64,000 nucleotides of DNA from Marinoscillum pacificum (GCF_024714495.1 NZ_JAMZMJ010000002.1:372001-436000), one strand, 5' to 3'. Shown: positions 6,764 to 15,940, counted from the first letter of the stretch. The notes: generated by a model from the letters alone, not told the origin. Numbers and translations: made by a program.

Positions 6764-9037
6764 ATGGCAAGTGAAGTGCAGGCAGACTATCTCAACGAAC
6801 TCAATCCCCCACAGCGAGAAGGCGTAGTAAACACAGAAGGACCCACCATGCTGATAGCTGGTGCGGGCTCTGGAAAAACACGTGTACTCACCTACCGCAT
6901 CGCACATTTGATGCGTTACCATAAGGTGGATCCGTTCAACATCATGGCGCTAACCTTTACCAATAAGGCCGCTCGTGAAATGCGTGAGCGAATTGAAAAG
7001 GTTGTAGGAAGTGATGCTAAGAACCTCTATATGGGGACATTTCACTCGGTTTTTGCAAGGATTCTTCGCTCGGAAGCTTCTAAATTGGGTTACCCAAGCA
7101 ACTTCACCATTTACGATACGGATGATTCCAAAACATTGATCAAGCAGATTGTTAAAGAAAACAACCTGGATGACAAGCTGTACAAAGCCAATGTGGTGTA
7201 TAACAGAATCTCTGCTGCCAAAAACAGACTCGTTTCCTGGAGAGACTATATCAACAATCCAATCTATGCAGAGGATGATGCATCCAACATGCGCCCTGAA
7301 ATGGGTAAACTATACCAGGTCTATGTAGCCCGTTGCTACAATGCTGGTGCAATGGATTTTGATGACCTCCTATTCAATACCAACGTATTATTCCAGGAGC
7401 ATCCAGATGTACTGAACAAATACCAGCACCGCTTTCACTACCTCCTGATTGATGAGTTTCAGGATACCAACATTTCTCAGTATTTGATTGCGAAGCGTTT
7501 AGCCGCGGTACGTCAAAACATTGCTGTAGTGGGTGATGATGCACAAAGTATCTACGCGTTCCGTGGAGCGGATATTCAGAACATATTGAACTTTGAGCGA
7601 GACTATCCAGATCTAAAAGTGATCAAACTCGAGCAGAACTATCGCTCGACTAAAAATATTGTAGAAGCTGCCAACTCTGTAATCAATAAGAATACGGCGC
7701 AGCTCAAAAAGAACGTCTGGACTGACAATGAAGACGGTGATTTGATTGAATTGATTAAAGCCACTTCTGACAATGAGGAAGGCAAATTAATTGCTTCTTC
7801 TATTTTCGAAACCAAGATGCAAACTCAGTCGAGTAATAACGACTTTGCGATCTTGTACCGAACCAACAGTCAGTCGAGAGCGATGGAGGAAGCCCTACGT
7901 AGAAACAACCTGAAATATCGGGTAGTTGGCGGGCTGTCTTTCTATCAACGTAAAGAAATTAAAGACATCATTGCTTATCTACGATTCATCGTCAATCCGA
8001 ATGATGAGCAAGCAATGAGACGATCCATCAACCTCCCGAAAAGAGGAATTGGTCCTGGAACAATTGAGAAACTAGTGGTAGCTTCTGCCGAGCATAACAA
8101 ACCTCTTTGGGAAATCATGACACAGGCTACAAATCATGTAGGTGGCCGTGGTGGCAAGCAGGTTGAAGAATACGTCAATTTGATCAAAAGTTTCCGTCTG
8201 ACAGCCGAAAAGAAAGATGCTTACGACACGGCGGCACTTGTTGCTAAGAACTCAGGACTTCTGAAAGAACTCTATGCGGACAAGACCATAGAAGGCATGA
8301 GCCGCTATGAGAACGTTCAGGAATTACTCAACGCAATCAAAGAGTTTACCGATGATCAGGAGAGAGAAGACAAAAGTCTTGCTGCTTTCTTACAGGAAGT
8401 GACCTTGCTGACTGACGAAGATCGAAATGCCAATCCAGAAGAAGCCATTACGTTGATGACCATTCACATGGCGAAAGGATTGGAGTTTAAGTACGTGTAC
8501 ATCGTGGGAATGGAAGAAGAATTATTCCCTTCTCAAATGATGCTCAGCAGCCGTGCGGATCTTGAAGAAGAACGTAGATTGTTTTATGTAGCCATCACAC
8601 GTGCTAAGGATAAATTGCATTTAAGCTATGCACTCAACCGATACAGATTCGGTCGACTAAAGGCATGTGAGCCGAGTCGATTTATTGAAGAAATAGATCC
8701 AAGATATATCAAAGTGAATCGTAAGTTCTCCAGCACAGCTCCCTTGAGCTCAGCAGAAAGCTATGTAACGAAAAACTTTGTAAACAACATGCAGAAGGAT
8801 AAATCCAATAGAAAATTCGCTTCTGCACCCAAGCATCAACCTAGTGCTGATTTCAAACCAAGCGACACTTCTGGACTCACAGAAGGCATGAAAGTAGAGC
8901 ATCCAAAATTTGGTTTTGGAACAGTGAGCGTGATTGATGCAGACGGAGCCAATAGAAAGGCCCGTGTCAACTTTGACAATGTTGGCGAAAAAACCCTATT
9001 ACTAAGTTTTGCAAAACTCAGAATCATTGAAGATTAA
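6764..9037 (+). CDS. pcrA: ATP-dependent 3'-5' DNA helicase, PcrA/UvrD type
   Basis: A 757-residue superfamily 1A helicase acting in nucleotide excision and mismatch repair and in removing recombinase from DNA. Motifs in order: Q-motif LNPPQREGV (13-21), Walker A AGAGSGKT (32-39), TFTNKAAREMRERI, GTFHSVFARILR, DEFQDTN (near 230), GDDAQSIYAFRGA, EQNYRST, then the 2B/2A part with TIHMAKGLEFKYVYIVG (from about 565) and EEERRLFYVAITRAKDKL. The last 45 residues (EHPKFGFGTVSVIDADG onwards) form the Tudor-like C-terminal domain of PcrA/UvrD, which contacts RNA polymerase in other bacteria. The length is normal. Its 3' end overlaps the next gene. Confidence 0.96.
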   Translation: MASEVQADYLNELNPPQREGVVNTEGPTMLIAGAGSGKTRVLTYRIAHLMRYHKVDPFNIMALTFTNKAAREMRERIEKVVGSDAKNLYMGTFHSVFARILRSEASKLGYPSNFTIYDTDDSKTLIKQIVKENNLDDKLYKANVVYNRISAAKNRLVSWRDYINNPIYAEDDASNMRPEMGKLYQVYVARCYNAGAMDFDDLLFNTNVLFQEHPDVLNKYQHRFHYLLIDEFQDTNISQYLIAKRLAAVRQNIAVVGDDAQSIYAFRGADIQNILNFERDYPDLKVIKLEQNYRSTKNIVEAANSVINKNTAQLKKNVWTDNEDGDLIELIKATSDNEEGKLIASSIFETKMQTQSSNNDFAILYRTNSQSRAMEEALRRNNLKYRVVGGLSFYQRKEIKDIIAYLRFIVNPNDEQAMRRSINLPKRGIGPGTIEKLVVASAEHNKPLWEIMTQATNHVGGRGGKQVEEYVNLIKSFRLTAEKKDAYDTAALVAKNSGLLKELYADKTIEGMSRYENVQELLNAIKEFTDDQEREDKSLAAFLQEVTLLTDEDRNANPEEAITLMTIHMAKGLEFKYVYIVGMEEELFPSQMMLSSRADLEEERRLFYVAITRAKDKLHLSYALNRYRFGRLKACEPSRFIEEIDPRYIKVNRKFSSTAPLSSAESYVTKNFVNNMQKDKSNRKFASAPKHQPSADFKPSDTSGLTEGMKVEHPKFGFGTVSVIDADGANRKARVNFDNVGEKTLLLSFAKLRIIED

Positions 9038-9371
9038 TTACCACAAGAAGCGTTTTAAGGCAGTTTCGAACAGCGAAACAGGTGAAGTTGATAGTAAAAC
9101 CCTTTTTCATTATTCTCAGCAAGGAGATGTACTCTGGGCAGTATACCAGGGAGCAAGCATCAAACTGGGAACAATCACAGGGTTGGTAAAAGAAGATGGC
9201 TCTTTAGAGTTTTCTTATCAGCATGTAAATGGTGAAGGCACGATCCGTAGTGGAAAGTGTACTTCTACCCCGGAAGTTTTAGAGGATGGCCGCATCAAGC
9301 TCTATGAAAAATGGAGTTGGGATGGCGATGACCTTATTGGAGAATCTGTAATCGAAGAAGTTCTCGATTAA
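9027..9371 (+). CDS. small conserved protein often mislabelled N-acetylglutamate synthase
   Basis: A soluble protein of about 114 residues with no signal peptide. It resembles a widespread family of small proteins with a beta-rich pattern: KAVSNSETGEVDSKTLFHY, a G-x-I/L-x-G turn (LGTITGLV), the segment SFEFSY/QHVNGEGTI type, and the end GKCTSTPEVLEDGRIKLYEK then SVIEE. Databases often call it N-acetylglutamate synthase, but I see no acetyl-CoA-binding GNAT motif, so that name should not be trusted. Only TTG starts are available: 9027 (reading MKINYHKKRF, which fits family N-termini) or 9009. Either overlaps the end of the helicase gene (by 11 or 29 bases) in another frame, suggesting coupled translation. 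Function unknown. Confidence 0.75.
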   Translation: MKINYHKKRFKAVSNSETGEVDSKTLFHYSQQGDVLWAVYQGASIKLGTITGLVKEDGSLEFSYQHVNGEGTIRSGKCTSTPEVLEDGRIKLYEKWSWDGDDLIGESVIEEVLD

Positions 9372-10021
9372 GACTTCTTCGTTTCTTGCTTTAGTCGGTG
9401 AATGTCTTCGATCAGTCGAGTCATTTCCAATGGCAAAGTACCATTGTAGACGCCTCGGATATGCTGCTGCTCATCGACTAGCACGATATTTTCTGTGTGC
9501 AGGAAATCATCGATATCAGTTACGGATTTACCAAAGCCCTCGTCAGCGAAATAGGACTGTCTTCCGAGACGATAGATTAGGTCTTTGTCTCCAGTCAAAA
9601 GATGCCACTTGGATGCGTCAATGTTATTTTCCATAGCGTATTCTTTTAATACTTCTACGGAATCCATCCATGGCATCACACTGTGAGAAACCAGCAGCAC
9701 TTCAACATCTTGCGCGAATGCTTCCTGAATGCGTTGAAGGTTATTGGTCATTCTTGGACAAACTGTAGGGCAGATGGTAAAGAAGAAATTGGTGACGTAG
9801 ATTTTACCTTTAAGGTCTGCATTGGATATGGTTTGTCCATCCTGGTTTGTCAATGCAAAGTCAGCAACTCTGTGAATGGTATCGGTATTTCCTTCAATCC
9901 ATCTGGGAGTGAAATCTGCTTGCGTATAGTACGGCATTGTTACCTCTGATGGCTTAGTATTACATCCTAGCAAATAGATTGCAAGTACGAATAAAAGACT
10001 ATTTCTGATCATAAATTGCAA
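9368..10021 (-). CDS. SCO1/SenC family copper chaperone lipoprotein
   Basis: A 217-residue thioredoxin-fold protein. A lipobox LLGC places the lipidated Cys at residue 20, so it is anchored facing the periplasm. The copper-binding CxxxC is Cys84/Cys88 in FFFTICPTVCPRM and the third ligand is the His in DDFLHTENIVLVD (about residue 172). SCO proteins deliver copper to the CuA site of cytochrome c oxidase or act as thiol oxidoreductases. It is the last gene of a three-gene unit with overlapping ends (YHYH, YwqK-like, SCO). Its start overlaps the end of the YwqK-like gene by 14-23 bases; ATGs exist at 10021 and 10012. Confidence 0.92.
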   Translation of the reverse strand: MQFMIRNSLLFVLAIYLLGCNTKPSEVTMPYYTQADFTPRWIEGNTDTIHRVADFALTNQDGQTISNADLKGKIYVTNFFFTICPTVCPRMTNNLQRIQEAFAQDVEVLLVSHSVMPWMDSVEVLKEYAMENNIDASKWHLLTGDKDLIYRLGRQSYFADEGFGKSVTDIDDFLHTENIVLVDEQQHIRGVYNGTLPLEMTRLIEDIHRLKQETKKS

Positions 10022-10586
10022 CTGTTAACGGTTCAATTTCTTCTTCTACTGTATCAATATTTTTACAACGCTTTAGCCCTACTAGTCCATATCTTCGACC
10101 ATCTTCTCGGATGACATAGTTGGACCGTATTTTCCCATCGGAGCGCCACATTTTCTGTTCACCAAATGGCTTTCCATCTTTGAAATTGGTGAGTTTAGCT
10201 AACTGACCATTCTCAAACCAGTCATAGTGAGTGCCGAGATTATCTCCATTTTTAAACCGGTATTCAAATTTTTTGGCACCACCAGCATAAAAACCCTGAT
10301 GAATTCCGTCTTTTTGACCATGCTTAAAATTGCGGTAGTATCGAATACTTCCATCTTCATAATAAGCTATTTTCATTCCATGCTCCTGACCATGCTTGTA
10401 GGGAGTTTTTGTCTTTAAACTTCCATTTTCATAATAATCAACGATATACCCTGAGAAGGGAATGGAGTCCAGATGAAGGACTCCATTGATGTTCGCTACC
10501 CCAGGGTGTTCATAGGACACCTCCAGTTTAGGTATCCCAGAACAGCCCATGAGCAAAAAAACGGTAATAATGATAATTGCTTTCAT
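9999..10586 (-). CDS. YwqK-family MORN-repeat lipoprotein
   Basis: A 195-residue protein with a lipobox (LLMGC, Cys15) and about five MORN-like repeats of 20-24 residues with the pattern YYENGSLKTKTPYKHGQEHG, repeated as YYEDGSIRYYRNFKHGQKDG, FYAGGAKKFEYRFKNGDNLG and WFENGQLAKLTNFKDGKPFG. The family is labelled toxin-antitoxin YwqK antitoxin from a Bacillus member, but no toxin is adjacent and the lipid anchor argues for an envelope role. It overlaps the YHYH gene by one base and the SCO gene by about 20 bases, so the three are surely co-transcribed. Function unknown. Confidence 0.85.
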   Translation of the reverse strand: MKAIIIITVFLLMGCSGIPKLEVSYEHPGVANINGVLHLDSIPFSGYIVDYYENGSLKTKTPYKHGQEHGMKIAYYEDGSIRYYRNFKHGQKDGIHQGFYAGGAKKFEYRFKNGDNLGTHYDWFENGQLAKLTNFKDGKPFGEQKMWRSDGKIRSNYVIREDGRRYGLVGLKRCKNIDTVEEEIEPLTVAIYDQK

Positions 10587-11425
10587 TACTGAGTAATCGT
10601 ACCTGTCACACCATAAAAACCGTCACCATTGATCCATGGCAGGTCTTCTGTAATGTGATAGTGATAAATTCCATTAGGAAATTCAGCTGTTGCACCAATA
10701 TGACCATGGTAATCATCCAGATCGTCATTGGTAAGCACTACACCGTCCTCTTCAGGCCCATATACAGGAAAACCATCCAACAATAATCCTAGGAAAGACT
10801 CTTTATCTAATTCATCCTCTGTTAACCAAACCGGCTCAATGTGGTAGTGATAGTCACCAGACTGAGCAGGATGACCTTCATACTGATCAAATGTGTTTAA
10901 CTCATCTAGAATATCATCACCAGGAGCCGCTTGTTGATTAAAAAATGCCACGCTATTAACAGCTACACCCATTGGCCCCATTGGGGTTGTTTCTTTTTGT
11001 ATAGCCTCTACCGGGAAACGAGGGATTTTATAAACGAAATCCTGCACTTCGATGGAGTTCGGGTTTTTCTTAAAATCTGGATTATCTGGCTCATCGTAAG
11101 CTTCATACAAGTCATTACTTTGATCATAATACATGCTCTTATGATCTGGAAGGTTACCCGACTCAATGATGACGTACTCTTCTTCTACAGTAATCGTTAA
11201 GGCCTCAGTATTGTAGAACTTAGAAACCAACACACTAATATCATTAGCCTCAGTTTCCTCTTCTTCCTCCTCCTCTTCGTTTTCTTCTTGCTCTTCCTCT
11301 TGTTGTTCCTCCTCTTGCTGCTCTTCTTTCTTCACAGCATCCGCAGGATCTTCGGTATCACAAGAGGTGATGGTAAAAGTGGCAAACAACAATGCCAGTA
11401 ATAAGTAGCGATTCAATTTTATCAT
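10586..11425 (-). CDS. YHYH-domain lipoprotein with acidic linker
   Basis: A 279-residue protein with a lipobox (FTITSC, Cys22), then an acidic, glutamine-rich low-complexity tether at about residues 33-60, and a C-terminal YHYH domain. The domain shows two copies of the eponymous motif: YHYHIEPVWL near residue 193 and YHYHITEDLPW near 257, with FLGLLLDGFPVYGP and DDYHGHIGA between. The clustered histidines suggest metal binding, which fits its co-transcription with a copper chaperone; this is inference. It is the first gene of the YHYH / YwqK / SCO operon. The long tether would let the domain reach away from the membrane. Confidence 0.9.
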   Translation of the reverse strand: MIKLNRYLLLALLFATFTITSCDTEDPADAVKKEEQQEEEQQEEEQEENEEEEEEEETEANDISVLVSKFYNTEALTITVEEEYVIIESGNLPDHKSMYYDQSNDLYEAYDEPDNPDFKKNPNSIEVQDFVYKIPRFPVEAIQKETTPMGPMGVAVNSVAFFNQQAAPGDDILDELNTFDQYEGHPAQSGDYHYHIEPVWLTEDELDKESFLGLLLDGFPVYGPEEDGVVLTNDDLDDYHGHIGATAEFPNGIYHYHITEDLPWINGDGFYGVTGTITQ

Positions 11426-11582
11426 GTTGGTTATTCTATAGTTGCTATTGAAACGGGCAACCTGGAATACACCCTACCATCATGGTCAAAAAAGTATTAG
11501 CACAACTTTGGGGAAATTTCTCTTTGGTTGAGATCCAAATTATTCAGTCAGCAGACCGGTTTGATCTACAAGGCATCACTAT

Positions 11583-11625
11583 ATAAAGAAAAAAGCCACC
11601 CTGATGTGAAAATCAGAATGGCTTT
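11583..11625 (-). terminator. intrinsic terminator after the four-module secreted protein
   Basis: On the minus strand a 14-base-pair stem (AAAGCCATTCTGAT with ATCAGGGTGGCTTT, two G-U pairs) closes a six-base loop and is followed by TTTTTTC. It begins nine bases past the stop codon at 11634. Confidence 0.85.
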
Positions 11626-11633
11626 GAAAGTTT

Positions 11634-13352
11634 TTATTCGGTGACAAGCACTCTCACACCATAACTCTGTGGGTCGTCAGGTGGAGCTGCATTCCATCGG
11701 GAGAAGCTATGGGATCCATCAGATTCATAGTAGACATTGTAATCACCAGCTGGCAAAGTAACCGTCTCATGAACTCTTCGATTCTTTCTAGCACCACCGG
11801 CATGTTCTGTTTCATAGTAGTCCATTTCCCAAACTATTCTTCCTGTATCCATATTTTTGATCCAGGCAGTATCGCTCATGCGACCATCAGATCCTTCTCC
11901 CATGGCGATGATGGTTACTTTGGTAGTATTCTCCAGTGAAAAATGCTCTCTTCGATAATCACGATCAGTGATCATATTAATCTCTACCACTACATTTTCA
12001 GCAGTGTATACTTCTTCATCAAACTTAACAACAGATGACATGTCTGCTTCATTAATTGCCCAAAGCGTAATTCCCCAGTGGATCTCATCATCCGGCCTGG
12101 TACTATTCCAGGCATTGTACGCATGTGATCCATCCGTTCTGTAATAAGCGATATACTTTCCTTTCGGCAACTCTATTTTATCATTGATCAATCTGTTCTT
12201 TTCTGCTCCTCCAGCATGTTCAGAACGATAAGGTCTCATCTTCCAAACAGTCTCTCGAGTATCTGCGTCTACTATCCAGCCAAAATCCGCCATTTCATCT
12301 CCATGATCTTGCTCACCAATGCACAAAACACGGAGATCCATGTCTTTTTTCAATTCAAAACCTTCCGATACCAATTCGTAATTTCTGACTCTGGTCAATT
12401 CAACAACCGGCTCTAATGTTTTAGGTGCAGTGTATGGAATCACATTCTTTTTATCTACCGCAGCAGCAGGATAAACGGCAACTCCCCAGAACTGAGGATC
12501 ATCTGGAGGTAATTGATTCCAATATTTATACGAATGAGAATCGTCCGTACGGTAACTAACGATGTATGACCCTGCAGGCAACTCGATGGTCTCGTCTAAG
12601 CGAATATTTTTATCCGCTCCACCTGCAAAACGCGTATTGCGATAGCTCATTTCGAAAACACGTTCTTGTGAATTTGCATCTACAATTCGCATATAATCGA
12701 ACGTTTGATCTTTACGACCTTCTCCAATGGAGTACACTCTAATATTAGTTGGTGCCGATAATGAAAAACCTTGCTCGAAAAGCTCGTTATCCTCAGCTCT
12801 CACAAAATAGGCAATCGCATCTTTTAGTTGCGTTTCCATCACCTCGCTAACTCCTACTTCCTTGATACCAGCTCCACGAATTTGAACAAACAAATCGTCT
12901 TGTAGCGATCTTCTAAAGTTCTGTTCACTGCGACTACTAAATATTTCAGCAATCAAATCACCAAGATCTTCGATTCCCCAGTCGCCACCCCAACCATAGT
13001 TGTGATGAGCTCCAGTAAAGTATAACTCATAATTACCTGCAGGAAGTTTAATATCATCATTCAGATCAAACTTACCTTCACGATCTTTTAAATCTTCTTT
13101 GTCACGAATATCATCATAGGCATGCCAAACAACCTTACGTGTTTTACTATCCAATATCCAGGCATAGTAAACGAGGAGTTTGTAATCATCCCTGAAAATT
13201 CCGCCTGTTCCTGTGATTTCTATTTCAGTAGGTTGAGTCAAATTAAACGCCCTGACTTCAACTGTGTGAGGATTTACATCTCCAATGGATATGGTTTGTG
13301 CCTGCACAGAATAGCAAGCCATAAATACTAGTGATGCGTATAAATACTTCAT
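11634..13352 (-). CDS. secreted protein of four tandem ~100-residue modules, unknown family
   Basis: A 572-residue protein with a signal peptide (ends SVQAQ, about residue 19). The mature part holds one divergent module (about 30-125) and three clear ones (about 190-300, 330-435, 470-572). Each clear module runs: F-x-L, T-x-I-R-V, I-G-E-G, D-x-x-W-I-V-D-A-x-T, V-W-x-M, then HAGGA-x-KN, LPAG-x-Y, YYRTDGSHSY, WN and PPDDPQ-x-WGV. Short beta strands and Gly/Asp turns suggest a beta-sandwich or jelly-roll; the conserved Asp, His and Trp could bind metal or sugar. The 60 residues between modules 1 and 2 are unrelated to the repeat. I do not recognise the family and assign no function. A GT2 gene lies 40 bases upstream in the same direction. 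Confidence 0.85.
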   Translation of the reverse strand: MKYLYASLVFMACYSVQAQTISIGDVNPHTVEVRAFNLTQPTEIEITGTGGIFRDDYKLLVYYAWILDSKTRKVVWHAYDDIRDKEDLKDREGKFDLNDDIKLPAGNYELYFTGAHHNYGWGGDWGIEDLGDLIAEIFSSRSEQNFRRSLQDDLFVQIRGAGIKEVGVSEVMETQLKDAIAYFVRAEDNELFEQGFSLSAPTNIRVYSIGEGRKDQTFDYMRIVDANSQERVFEMSYRNTRFAGGADKNIRLDETIELPAGSYIVSYRTDDSHSYKYWNQLPPDDPQFWGVAVYPAAAVDKKNVIPYTAPKTLEPVVELTRVRNYELVSEGFELKKDMDLRVLCIGEQDHGDEMADFGWIVDADTRETVWKMRPYRSEHAGGAEKNRLINDKIELPKGKYIAYYRTDGSHAYNAWNSTRPDDEIHWGITLWAINEADMSSVVKFDEEVYTAENVVVEINMITDRDYRREHFSLENTTKVTIIAMGEGSDGRMSDTAWIKNMDTGRIVWEMDYYETEHAGGARKNRRVHETVTLPAGDYNVYYESDGSHSFSRWNAAPPDDPQSYGVRVLVTE

Positions 13353-13392
13353 TTTAGGTAATCTTGTCTCGTTGGTATCGGTTGATAATTAC

Positions 13393-14244
13393 TTATCGCA
13401 ACTTGATCAAACGTAAGAACAGAACAAACTGTTTCACAACGACATGAGGAGATTTCAATGAATGAATAATTGAATGCAAAAACCTTAAATACTTGCTTTC
13501 CTGGTACCAGTAGAAAGCATCTAATAACCTTGTATAAGCAATTGATTTCCGATCAGTCACTGTGGATCGAGCAAGAGTTGTAAACTCATGTATTTTAGAT
13601 GGATTAATCACCTTCTGATGATAATGGTACGTCCCTGCAATTAAATCAACAGGCTGCATGGTCACATTTTGATTTCTGAATTCAAGCATCAATAATCGAT
13701 CCTCACTATATTGGATGGTTTCATTAAACTTCACCTGCTCAAAAAGACCAGTTCGAAACAATATGCTGTGAAAGGCCGGCATATAATACAGGAAATAAAA
13801 CCAACTGTCGGTTGACTTATAATGGTATTGATGAAAGAGCTCATCATTGAGCTTCTTGATTTTTCTAAAATGCGAATCAACCATATTTCCATTCAACTCT
13901 GCATGAGCAATCAAGATGTCCGAATTTTCAGAGATTCTATTCAACGCATTTTCCAGGAAGTCCGATGCTAGCTCATCGTCATCATCCAAAAACAGCAGAA
14001 AATTACCAGATGCATTTTCAATTCCGTGATTCCGAGCTGCAGAAACTCCGCCATTAATTTCTAAATGATAAAAGCCTATTCGAGCATCATTGAACTCATT
14101 TTCAAGGTTTCCAATCATTCCTCCGTCATTAATCACCAATATTTCCACATTTTCATATTGCTGATTTAAAGCTGATGAAATAGCTCTTTTCAGCGTATCG
14201 GGACGATTGTATGTTGGGATGATTATAGAAACCAGCTCAGGCAT
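13393..14244 (-). CDS. family 2 glycosyltransferase
   Basis: A 283-residue GT-A enzyme: N-terminal VSIIIPTYNRPDTLKRAISS (about 5-24), nucleotide-binding VLVINDGG-type strand, and the metal-binding DDDD in LLFLDDDDELASDF (near residue 90). It would transfer a sugar from a nucleotide donor to a surface glycan in the cytosol. It has no membrane segment. The C-terminal half is predicted helical and variable, so donor and acceptor are not assignable. It lies upstream of and in line with the four-module secreted protein and divergent from the nuclease gene 61 bases away. Confidence 0.88.
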   Translation of the reverse strand: MPELVSIIIPTYNRPDTLKRAISSALNQQYENVEILVINDGGMIGNLENEFNDARIGFYHLEINGGVSAARNHGIENASGNFLLFLDDDDELASDFLENALNRISENSDILIAHAELNGNMVDSHFRKIKKLNDELFHQYHYKSTDSWFYFLYYMPAFHSILFRTGLFEQVKFNETIQYSEDRLLMLEFRNQNVTMQPVDLIAGTYHYHQKVINPSKIHEFTTLARSTVTDRKSIAYTRLLDAFYWYQESKYLRFLHSIIHSLKSPHVVVKQFVLFLRLIKLR

Positions 14245-14305
14245 GCAGCAATTTATTGGGAATCTTTCAATCTGATCCTTTTAGGATTCGTAAAATTGCA
14301 GAACG

Positions 14306-15940
14306 ATGTCCGACAAGGAAAAAATCATACTACCCCCGAAGTACTATCTAGATTACTTTAAGTACTTGTTGGAGTTTATCACTTCAGGTTCAAGTCATCT
14401 GCTATCGCATGATGATGAAAGCTTTATTGCTCTTTTTGATAGTTTGAGTGAAGATGCTCAATGCCTCATGGTGCGCATGATGAATAGAAAAGGAGAGTAT
14501 TTCCGTCTAGAAAAATTCAGTTACGTTGAAATTGAAAACATCCCGGCTGCTGCAGAAGAATTGGTAGAAGCTGAATTGATCTCACTTGATCCTCCAAACG
14601 ACTTTCTACTCTTCAATCTGTTTACCAAGGCAGAGCTACATCAACTTTATCCGGGACGTGATTTTCAGAAGAAATACAAAGACCACATAATTCTGGAACT
14701 TGCGGAAGAAAATGCATCCGAAGATTATGATGCCCTGCGATCCAAATACACCATCATGCACTTACTCATTCAAGAGCAGATTGAATATTTGAAGTTGTTG
14801 TTCTTTGGTCATGCTCACGGCATGATGACAGAGTTTGTCATCCGAGATATTGGAAATGTGAAGCTCGAAAACATGGATGGAGTAGAATTCACTCCATGGT
14901 TTGATACCCTAGACGAGGCCAAAAGTGTTTTTGAACTCTACAAATGGGATCGAACTATCAAGCATGCTATTCCAGCATTATTGCCAGAAGAAATTGCCGA
15001 ATTGTGTGGCTCGGTGAATTGGAGCATCTATTTAAATCACCCTAAATCCCGAAAGATCGGCGATAAATTCATGCTCCGATTGGGAGAATATTTTGAAAAA
15101 TCAGGTTTCTATGAAGATGCTCTAACTTACTACAGTCTTGCAAGAAAACACCCTGCAAGAGAACGCCGAATACGCATTCATGAAAAGTTGGGTGAAACTG
15201 AGTATGCAAAGGAGATTGCTGAAGTAGCGTTTGAAAGTCCCTTCAATGCTTCTGAGAAAATCTTTGCGAAAGACTTTCTCCAAAAGAAAAGCAAGCGCAA
15301 TTACCGAAGCACTACTGCACGTATCAATGAAAGTCCTGAGATTACGATTACTGAGCCAAGGGGCCACCGAGTAGAAAACCATGCTCTCTCCTATTATGAA
15401 GAGCTAGGATATAATGGTGTCCATGCTGAGAATTATCTCTGGCGCGGCATGTTCGGATTGGTGTTTTGGGAAGAACTCTTCGGAACTGATCAAGCAACAT
15501 TTCATAATCCATTGCAGCGAATGCCAAGCGACTTGCACACGGAAGCATTTTACATCAATCGTAAAACACATCTTGAAAGCAAGATCAAGCAGTTTAGAGG
15601 CAAAAAGCAGCTCATTTCATTCATTGAGGAGACTTATCTACTCAAGCAGGGAATTAACAACCCTATGGTCGGCTGGCATGAATCACTGATCCCAACTTTA
15701 TCAGCATGTATTCAACACTTGCCTCTCAAAGGTATAAAAGCAGTCCTTTTGGAAATAGCAAAGAACGTCAAAGACAATAGCACAGGATTCCCGGACCTAT
15801 TCATTTGGCATGAAAACGATTATCAGTTTTTTGAAATCAAGTCGCCTAATGATCATCTGTCTGCTCAGCAATTGTTCTGGCTAGACTTCTTTCAGGAACA
15901 AAAAATCAAATCCGATATTCTTCGAATAAAATACGATTGA
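14306..15940 (+). CDS. FAN1-like VRR-NUC domain nuclease
   Basis: A 544-residue protein whose last 60 residues are a VRR-NUC PD-(D/E)xK nuclease domain: GFPDLFIWHENDYQFFEIKS (PD near 495, E-x-K near 511-513) and then DHLSAQQLFWLDFF, where the Gln and Trp are typical. The N-terminal three quarters are helical, with a repeat-like YEDALTYYSLARKHPA segment, and match the architecture of FAN1: DNA-binding region, TPR-like region, nuclease. FAN1 enzymes cut 5' flap DNA near interstrand crosslinks. The domain order and the complete active-site residues support a functional repair nuclease. It is a single gene with its own upstream region. Confidence 0.85.
   Translation: MSDKEKIILPPKYYLDYFKYLLEFITSGSSHLLSHDDESFIALFDSLSEDAQCLMVRMMNRKGEYFRLEKFSYVEIENIPAAAEELVEAELISLDPPNDFLLFNLFTKAELHQLYPGRDFQKKYKDHIILELAEENASEDYDALRSKYTIMHLLIQEQIEYLKLLFFGHAHGMMTEFVIRDIGNVKLENMDGVEFTPWFDTLDEAKSVFELYKWDRTIKHAIPALLPEEIAELCGSVNWSIYLNHPKSRKIGDKFMLRLGEYFEKSGFYEDALTYYSLARKHPARERRIRIHEKLGETEYAKEIAEVAFESPFNASEKIFAKDFLQKKSKRNYRSTTARINESPEITITEPRGHRVENHALSYYEELGYNGVHAENYLWRGMFGLVFWEELFGTDQATFHNPLQRMPSDLHTEAFYINRKTHLESKIKQFRGKKQLISFIEETYLLKQGINNPMVGWHESLIPTLSACIQHLPLKGIKAVLLEIAKNVKDNSTGFPDLFIWHENDYQFFEIKSPNDHLSAQQLFWLDFFQEQKIKSDILRIKYD

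Noticed and set aside
9027-9371. N-acetylglutamate synthase of arginine synthesis
   Set aside because: No GNAT acetyl-CoA loop, too short, and not next to arg genes.
10586-11425. YwqK label taken as a toxin-antitoxin pair
   Set aside because: No toxin-like gene is present, and the MORN-type protein is a lipoprotein; the name comes from family annotation only.
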